Shown: positions 56,940 through 64,000 of the stretch, piece by piece
Position numbering within the stretch: the first letter of the stretch is position 1
Layout of the letters: the number at the start of each line of letters is the position of its first letter
Origin: Coenobita brevimanus
Taxonomy: Eukaryota; Arthropoda; Malacostraca; Decapoda; Coenobitidae
Direction: 5' to 3'
Assembly: GCA_032717465.1 (NCBI GenBank)
Contig: CM064732.1
Span: 24,002,567 to 24,066,566, forward strand
Length of the DNA: 64,000 nt
Translations under genes and position numbers: made by a program
The notes under the pieces: generated by a model
What the model saw: the letters and a program-made list of their open reading frames with translations, nothing else
What the model was told of the DNA's origin: nothing
The model's database searches: none

Positions 56940-58550
56940 ATCCAAATGAGGATGTACTTAGGAAATGGGGAGGGAGAAGATGAAAACATGGCAGGAGAGG
57001 GAAACAAGGAGAAGGAGCAGTAAATTGAAGGAGAAAGCTTAGTGAGGAAGGGAAGAAGAAAGGGATGATGGAATAGTGTGGAGGGGGATAAGGAAGAAGG
57101 ATAAAAAAAAAGAGGAGAGGAAAGGGAAAGGAAGGAAAAGAAGAAAGGGAAGGGAAAAAAAAGAAATGAGGAGAGAGAAGAGTGTGAAATAAGAAGAAAA
57201 GAGGGAGGAGGAAAGGAAAATTAGGTTAAGGGAAGTTCACAAAAAGAAGGGAGAGACAGAGGAAAGAACCGTAAGATGAAAGTGGGGAGAGAAGGAGGAA
57301 AAAAACATAGGGGGCATAGAGACAAACGGGAAGAAGAGACGGAAGAAGAGTAGGGGGGAAAGCAGAGTTAGTTACTGTCTGAAAGTGGAAAGAGAATTGT
57401 AGGAGAAGGGAGAGAATATGAGCGAAAGAGAAAGGAGACAGGATAGGTAAGTCTAGGTAAGGAAGGAAACTGTAGACAAGAAAAAAATAATAAAGGGGAA
57501 GAAGAAGGATGGAAATTGGGATGAACCTTAGAACAGGATAGGAATTTGGTAAAAATGGATGGCGAGGAAGAAAGGAGTGAAAGAAGCTCTAGAAAGGAGC
57601 CGAAGGGTAGGGGTTAAGGAGAAATGAAGAGGGAGACTAGGTGTAAACAAAGAATGATGAAACGCAAAAACAGTGGAGGGTAAGTGGTAGGGGAAAAAAG
57701 TGGAAAGGGAAACTGAGGAAAAGAAGGAAGGAAGGAGAATAAAAGAGGAATGTGGAGACACGATATAAGAGAGAAAGATGGGAATGAGAGGGAAAAAAAG
57801 AAGAAAGGAAGGTAGCTGAGCTAGTTGGGAAATATAGTGAAAATGAAGAATAGGACAAAGAAAGGGTGCAGTGGAAATGAGTGGGAAGGAGAAAGTAAGG
57901 GAGGAATAATGAAATGTAGAAGAGAGGAAAGACTGAAGAAATGTTGAGGGAAAAAATTGCATTAAAAAAACAATTAGAAGAAAGAAAGGATCAAGTTGCG
58001 AATATGAGTGGCGAGAGGACATGAGGGAGGGATTTAAGCTTCTGACAAAAAAGCTTGAGAATAAAGATGAAAATGAAAATGAGATAAACAGTTACAATGA
58101 TGGAGCACAGGGGGAAAGATGAGAATGAACAGAGAAGCTGAAATTGTAGGAATACAGAGTGAAAGGGAGCATGAAAAAGAGTAGGTATAGAAATTTTAAG
58201 TGGAGAACAGTGAGAGGAAAGATAAAGGACGGACGCATGCTGAAAGACAAGAAAGTGAGAGCAGAGATAACAGAGGGAGGAAGGGAAAAAAATTTAGAAT
58301 TAGGGAATCAGTGATGGGAAGGAAGAGAGAGGGGAGTGAAGAGGGAAGGTAATAACACAGGGAGAAGAAAAAGGTGTATGGAAAAGAGATGAGAGGAAAT
58401 ATCGAAGGAAGAGCTGTAAGTATACGAGTGTCGGGTAGAAAGTGATAAGAAAGGAGAAAGGAAGAAAAGTTGTACGGACGGGGCAAGAGAGAGAAGTGGA
58501 GAATGATGTGTGGAATGAAAGCGGGAGTGAGATGGTTATCGAAGTGTCTG
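56940..58550. repeat. Polypurine tract, ~1.6 kb
   Basis: Plus strand dominated by A and G (GAAGGAAAAGAAG, GGGAAAGG), with sparse T/C, becoming less pure after 58.0 kb. The longest minus-strand frame (57528-58022) is Phe/Ser/Leu/Pro low complexity. Confidence 0.88.
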
Positions 58551-58632
58551 TTGGTATGCTTGTTGGTATGAATGGGGTGCGTAGGAAGGAAAAGAAGCAT
58601 ACAGAATGAGACTAATCGACACACGCACACAC

Positions 58633-58636
<4 letters not shown>

Positions 58637-58672
<36 letters not shown>
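58637..58672. repeat. (GA)n microsatellite
   Basis: About 18 GA units, complementary to the (CT)n at 58719-58763. Confidence 0.97.
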
Positions 58673-58675
<3 letters not shown>

Positions 58676-58712
58676 TGATACTGTGCGAGTGCCAATATTT
58701 TCTAACCTTTTT

Positions 58713-58718
<6 letters not shown>

Positions 58719-58765
<47 letters not shown>

Positions 58766-58839
58766 CACACAGAATCAGCATTATGTATGTATGTATGTCC
58801 ATCACACTCAACAACTCTCTCTCTCTCTCTCTCTCTCTC
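58719..58839. repeat. (CT)n pair within a 76-bp tandem duplication
   Basis: (CT)n at 58719-58763 and 58814-58839. Each is followed by CCCCACACAGAATCAGCATT / ATGTATGTATGTATGTCCAT / CACACTCAACAAC, with offset 76 bp. Confidence 0.93.
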
Positions 58840-58899
58840 CCCACACAGAATCAGCATTATGTATGTATGTATGTCCATCACACTCAACAACCTTTTAAT

Positions 58900-59400
58900 A
58901 TCGCTCTTATGCCCTGTAGCTACTACTTGCATCTGGTGATATATGTGTGTGTGTTTTTATGTATGAGTAAATGAATGCTGATATGTGCATGTCTGAGTAT
59001 GAAAGCTAAGGTAAATGTCAGATTATTTATCATTATAAAGTTTGCGTGTATATGTAAGCGCATACATGCATATATGTGAACTTGCAATTTTATGATATTC
59101 ATTTGTTCTCATGCATTTATATGCTTATGTATGTGTGTATGTTGATGTGTATGAATTTGTAAATTTTGTAGTGTATGAATATATGTATTGAATGTGCATG
59201 TGTATTTACGTCCATACCGGTATATTTGCACATTGTGTGCACTCATTTGCGAGTATGCATATAGGTGTGGGCAAGTGCATATATATTCGTATATGATGTG
59301 CATTTGCATATGATCTGGAGAATGGTAATATATACACATGCATGGATCATCCAGTATGTATGTAGCCTGCATTTCTTGTAACTTCATATATTTTTATACA
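58900..59400. repeat. Cryptically simple TATG/TGTG-rich region
   Basis: Degenerate TATG, GTGT and CATA units over about 450 bp, with ATTTCTTGTAACTTCAT repeated at 59371 and 59402. Confidence 0.65.
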
Positions 59401-60082
59401 TTTCTTGTAACTTCATGTACTTATATTATGATGTACACCCTGGCAGTCCAAGTACGTTCTATTTATTGTACGAGTATTACTTCCATCTCTTGACAGATTT
59501 ATTCACCTCAGTGTAAACGTCTCGAACTGGAGAGTTTGTTAATATTGTTACCTAGATAATCCTTCGCTGCCAGGATGCTCACCGAAGATGTAAAAAATCG
59601 TCTGTGTCAGAATAAATTTACTACAAATAACTCCCTCATTTGAATTTTGAACAATTACATTTAACAGGAACACTTTATCACAGGTAGGCCTTTGAAGGCA
59701 TAATACGTCTTAGTTCCCTTTTCTTCTTTGAATATAAATGCTCCAGCTGTAATCGGCTTCCATAACTCCCTCTCAGGTATTCCATGCCAATTAACCTCTC
59801 CTGATATTTTCCGCTTGAGCCACACAAAGCTGAAGGACTAACCCTTTGGCTGCAGATTCCCTGCTTTGTGTTTTACTTCGGCTGTTATCACACAGTTTTG
59901 CTATTCTCATGTGAAACCAAGGATATAAGAATGCTGAAAATTATCTTTGTCTGGGATGAGAAAACCGAACTTCATATTTCATTCCATCTTTCAGTGGACG
60001 GTCTTATCCAATTCAGATAAAGTAACCCAGGCCAGGGAGTTTAATGCATACCAGTAATTGTTTGTCTGTACAGTTGTACCTA

Positions 60083-60085
<3 letters not shown>
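59401..60085. other. Unassigned DNA
   Basis: No element recognised. Confidence 0.35.

Positions 60086-60125
<40 letters not shown>
60086..60125. repeat. (GT)n microsatellite
   Basis: Twenty GT units. Confidence 0.97.
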
Positions 60126-60127
<2 letters not shown>

Positions 60128-60149
60128 TCATGCAATCATCCTTCTAGTG

Positions 60150-61200
60150 GGTTGGCTGATGTGGGTGGGTTGACCAGGAGGGCTTTTGTTGGGATGGAGG
60201 GAAAGGCAGGATGAGTGGAGTGGGTGGTGGGGGGGGTGAGTAGGCAGGGTTGTTATTTGGTAAATGGCTGGATGGACAGGGTGGGATGGATGAATGGGTG
60301 GGTGGGCAGGGTAGGGTAGGTGGGCAGGGTTGGTGGTTGAGGAAAAGGGTGAGGTGGGTGGACAGCAAAAATGATGGGTTGGTGAGAAGGCAGGGTGGAC
60401 AGGTGAGTGGGTAGTGGGAAAGTAAGTCCATGAGATGAATAGATCCATGCTAGGGATATGTTTAGGTGGGATAACAGGTCCATGGGGAATATGTCTTTAG
60501 TGAAGCTGGGTAATGTAACAGCATAGATCTACTCTGGGTTAAAACAGATCCAGGAGGAAATGGGTCCATCAGTGAAAATTGTTCCCTGTGTGAATTCAGT
60601 GTTTCTCTATGGGGAGAAAAAAGGTTCATGAGTGAAAATAGAACCATGGGTAAAATAGGTCGGAGAAAAAAGATTCACACAGAAAGTAGGTCAATGGAGG
60701 CCAAATATTTTGATGGGGAAAATAGGTCCATGGTGAAAATGGATCCGAGAAGATTGGCCCACGAACAAAATAGATCCCAAGTTGAAAATGAGTCATTAGA
60801 GGGAAAATAATGTCTATCTATCTATAGCCCGACGCCCTAATCCCGCAAAGGGTGGCCGCAGACAAAACGCCTCCAAGTCACTCTGTCACCCACCATTTGA
60901 CTCCCCTCCCCCCAACTCACCCCCCCCTCCCTCATATAATGTCAACAGGAAAATTAGGTCCATGGAGATAATAGGTCTGTAGGGAAAATAGATCTATGGG
61001 TAGAAAAGGAGCACGAGGAGAAATAGCTTTATATGGAAAATATCTCCATGGGAAAATGTAGGTTCATGAGGATAACAGGTCCATGAGGTACAATGGTTCC
61101 ATGGAGAACAGATCCAGGGGAGGAAATTTGTTCAGGGGGTAAATTTGTCGATGCCGAAACAGGTTCCTGCAGGAAGTTAGGTGGGTGGGGAGATGGCATC
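60150..61200 (+). repeat. G-rich minisatellite, two phases
   Basis: 60150-60410 has GGTGGGTGGGCAGGGT-like units. 60420-61200 has degenerate 17-30-bp units around AAAATAGGTCCATGGGG. The second phase is interrupted by a 121-bp LINE end at 60815-60935. Confidence 0.65.
60815..60935 (-). mobile_element. RTE-like LINE 3' end (copy 4), 121 bp, with target duplication
   Basis: Plus-strand text TATCTATCTATAGCCCGACG / CCCTAATCCCGCAAAGGGTG / GCCGCAGACAAAACGCCTCC matches the 3' end of the family. It is flanked by ATAATGTC at 60807-60814 and 60936-60943, an 8-bp target-site duplication. It is the best-bounded retrotransposition event in the window. Confidence 0.88.
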
Positions 61201-62146
61201 TATGGGGTGTAGACAAACAGGCTTTTATGCCAGCAATTATTACTCGCCTTACTCTAAGTGGTGAAGGGAAGAAAGAATAATTAAGATCACATCATTGTAC
61301 TACAGGAGATACAGAAGAGTAGGCTATTACTAAACCCTTACAATCTAAGGGGTTATTCTTGAATTGAAGAAAATAATTTATCAGTGACAAAGTGTAGTAG
61401 AGGTGTTCTAGCACTGCAGTGGTTTAGTCTATAAACTTCAACAGACCTTCAGGATGGCCTGTGTGCTCAGTTGCGATGGATCTTCCACACGACCAAGGGG
61501 GGGGGGGAGGATATTTGTTTTTTTGATGCTCTGTTATTCTTGCCCAACTTTTGATTATGCTTGGTGAGTGGGTCACATGGATTGCTCCAAGGATGCATGA
61601 GGTATTGTACTCGTCAGTTTGCCACTGGATAATGCCCTGTTTCTTTCAAAACCCGACCTTATATCACCGTCTTACCAGGGGTGAAACAATCCCAAACGCT
61701 GATTGGCACCACAAATCGCCTAATGACAACTCTGACAGCATTGCTAAAGGGGAGATGGTGGAAGTGAAAAGAAAACTGCCATAGCCGGAGCACATGACCA
61801 TGCCTCTCCCTACTCTGCCTTGGTTTTGCTGTATTCCACCCCTCTTTTCCTTGCCAAGCCTTGCATTTCTCTACCCTACCCTCTACCTCTTTACCCAACC
61901 CAGCATCTCCCTATTCTGCCTTGCACATCCCCTACTGTTCCCTGCATCTCCCCACACTACCCTGCCATTCACTACCCTATCCTGCCTTTCTCTGCTAGTT
62001 TTTTTTTTTTCTTTTCATGCCATACCATGACTTGAATTTTCCCAACCAACTCTGCCTTTATGCATGAATGCTTCGGCAGACTACATAATTATGTGTAAAG
62101 ACCCTTTTGGAGACAATGGCTACTGACGTAGGAGAGCACTTCACAA
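61201..62146. other. Unassigned DNA with a pyrimidine stretch
   Basis: G tract at 61498-61508. CCCTACCCT/CTGCC units at 61795-61995 form a short minisatellite-like stretch. No gene recognised. Confidence 0.4.
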
Positions 62147-63190
62147 AAATAAAAATGACGCTCAAATGAAGTCCTTGTGGATTACTGTATCAACAAGGGC
62201 AAAACAAAGTACTGACAAGAGAAAGAAAATGTGTAAGGAAATATCATATAGGGTTTTTGGAAATACCGAAACATTGGTGGGTGACACTGCAGTGCGATGC
62301 ACAGAAGTGAAGGTATTGCTTCCTATAAGATTTCTTTGGATTGCTAAAATTGAAAGTATTGTTTCCTATAAGATTATTGTCGATTGTTATAGCTATAAGA
62401 GCAAAGCTAATTACTGACAAGAGACAGAACACGAAGTGTATAATATGTAAAAAAATATATTATTAGTGCAATAGTACCCTTAATCACCAGAGCTTGAAAT
62501 ATTACATTATTACTAGGCATGTACGGGATTCAGGACAAACTTTGTGGGTTTAAAAACATATATAGAAATGGCACAAAGTTTATTCCTATTATGTATACAT
62601 GAAATAGATGTTCTTCTAAACTTAACTATCTGTTACTAAGATTGGGCCACGGAATTAGCATAAAAAAAAAAAAAATGAAATAATGTGTAAAAAATGAGTA
62701 TAATAGTAGAAGTATCTATTGAAAAAAATCGCTGCTAGCCACAGTGTTGAGCTATGCTGCTGAAACTTGCCACACGTAGAGCCCAGAGGTCTCCCAGGAT
62801 CAAAGGCCTTATGCCGCACTGGTTGCTGTGCGCCATGCTGTAAAAGGTATGTCTGGAATCCCGGAAAATGGGGCTTTTAATGTGTTAATGTGTGTGGTAC
62901 ACACAGGAGCCCCACAAACGCACCTCACACGGCAAGACCACAACTCAATGTGAGATATCATAGACGGCCAGCTTCATAGGTCTAGCACCGTCTCGTCAGC
63001 GACACAAAGTAGGCCGCTCGACGGACTCCCGGACGTGCCTCGTGATTAAGGGTAAGACAGTCTTGAGTGACACTGCAGTGCGCTACATAAAAGTGAAAGT
63101 GACGTTTGAAACGAAGTAGCTGTGGATTGCTGTAGCTGTAAGGGCAAAGATAAGTACTGACAGAAAGAGAAAAATAAATCCTAAGTGCCT
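62147..63190 (+). repeat. Three related segments of an unclassified repeat
   Basis: TGTGGATTACTGTATCAACA / AGGGCAAAACAAAGTACTGACA (62175) recurs as TGGATTGCTAAAATTG...GCAAAGCTAATTACTGACA (62337-62420). It recurs again as TGTGGATTGCTGTAGCTGTA / AGGGCAAAGATAAGTACTGACA (63120). GTGACACTGCAGTGCG precedes two of them (62281, 63068). Confidence 0.6.
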
Positions 63191-63668
63191 AATTGGTAAT
63201 AAGTGATAGAAAAGGGATTAATAAATGCCTATATTCGGTGGGAAAATAAAGTGCTACTTACCTTCCCTCAAGTGTCAACTCTGTGTCATTATAGTGCTTT
63301 TATAGCTTCCATGTAGAAATTAACGATAACAGTGAATGATATATTTAGTGAAAAAATCAGTATTCATAAAAAAAAAACAATTCGTCACCTCAGTTACTAT
63401 TACGCTCACTTCGTATGTTTACCACTAAGTGTAGCGTCTGTGATTTAGCTGCTGTAGGTCACATCCATAGCCATTAGCCACAGCGCAGTGCTACAAGTGG
63501 CTTTACCACTGAAAATTAGTGAATTATGTGAATACCTTGATTTTGGGTGTTATAAAGCATGGAAGTCACCTCCCAGACTTACTGTACAGTATTTCTCCCA
63601 CGTGACGTGGTGACAACTTTCAACACTGCCTTGCACCTGCCTGCCTGGGCGCCTTGCTCTAGCCGACC

Positions 63669-63670
<2 letters not shown>
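63191..63670. other. Unassigned DNA, possible body of an A-tailed retroposon
   Basis: No family recognised. It leads directly into the 41-A tract. Confidence 0.35.

Positions 63671-63711
<41 letters not shown>
63671..63711. repeat. A tract, 41 bp
   Basis: Uninterrupted A, long enough to be a recent retroposon tail; the body upstream is not recognised. Confidence 0.95.
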
Positions 63712-63714
<3 letters not shown>

Positions 63715-63974
63715 GCACTCCCTCTTTCCCTGGACCACCTACGGACCACCAGCTTGTTTCAAAGGTTCGTGGATAGCTTGAACCTTTGTTTGGCTAATAA
63801 TAAACGTGTTTGCTTAGTATAAGTAGGTCAGAACAGCTAGTAAAGACACCCTATTTTATCGATATTTGCCGCACCAGGGATGTGGGTTATAACAACGCCT
63901 CCGTAGCCAAAGAATTAATAGATATTTTGATTCTTTATGCCTAAACCTGGTCCAGACTTTCACACTTTTGTAGC

Positions 63975-64000
63975 TTATCCCAAATAGCTCAGTGGCTAAG
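63975..64000 (+). other. Possible tRNA or tRNA-SINE head, cut by window end
   Basis: TAGCTCAGTGGCTAAG at 63985-64000 is a good polymerase III A box (TRGCNNAGYNGG) in the usual D-arm context. Anticodon arm and B box would lie outside the window. Confidence 0.35.

Noticed and set aside
60128..60483. Pro/His/Thr-rich minus-strand frames resembling a proline-rich protein
   Set aside because: They are the reverse complement of the G-rich GGTGGGTGGGCAGGG minisatellite.

Overview
The window is non-coding, repeat-saturated nuclear DNA from an animal, most likely a decapod crustacean (crab or shrimp). The evidence is many very long dinucleotide microsatellites (one (CA)n of 666 bp, one (GT)n of 482 bp), decayed non-LTR retrotransposons of Jockey/BS, CR1-like and RTE-like type, PIF/Harbinger, Tc1/mariner and hAT DNA transposons, tRNA-derived SINEs, and a degenerate (CCTAA)n tract matching the arthropod telomere repeat. 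The taxon is an inference from repeat content. No complete host gene, rRNA gene, operon or CRISPR array is visible. The only host-gene candidate is a 66-nt exon-like block at 1541-1606 with strong splice sites, so the window may be intronic or intergenic.

Layout. 0-6.6 kb: three copies of a repeat built from TGACCTTGA-bearing units, a telomere-like tract, microsatellites and a 0.9 kb polypyrimidine tract. 6.9-8.2 kb: a minus-strand LINE 3' end cut by the 482-bp (GT)n. 8.2-12.2 kb: mostly unassigned, with one tRNA-SINE. 12.4-20.7 kb: one RTE-like LINE split by two DNA transposons, a Harbinger element (itself carrying a SINE) and a 3.35 kb nearly perfect palindrome with a Tc1-like transposase remnant at its centre. 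21.4-22.9 kb: a second copy of the same Harbinger. 24.5-30.9 kb: a 192-bp alternating purine/pyrimidine tract, degenerate satellites, a mariner-type MITE, a ~40-bp minisatellite broken by a SINE and a LINE, and a hAT MITE inside an older repeat. 32-35 kb: purine tracts and the 666-bp (CA)n. 35.2-37.5 kb: a rearranged Jockey-type LINE.

37.5-43.7 kb is a four-layer nest: a CR1-like LINE is interrupted by a 4.0 kb Harbinger that retains pieces of both of its genes (MADF/Myb-like protein and transposase). That element holds a tRNA-SINE and a further dispersed repeat, and the repeat is split by a fairly young Jockey-type LINE with one frameshift in its reverse transcriptase. 44-52 kb: GGATCCGGAT-type dispersed repeats, small tandem duplications and two LINEs joined head to head. 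52.7-58.5 kb: long pyrimidine and purine tracts with two LINE 3' remnants. 58.6-64 kb: microsatellites, a G-rich minisatellite with a 121-bp RTE insertion flanked by a target duplication, unassigned DNA, a 41-bp A tract and a tRNA-like head at the very edge.

Nothing here acts as a gene pathway. The value of the window is its transposon stratigraphy: several insertions have exact target-site duplications, so their order and pre-insertion sites can be read. Boundaries of degenerate repeats are approximate. All family calls rest on recognised motifs, not database searches.
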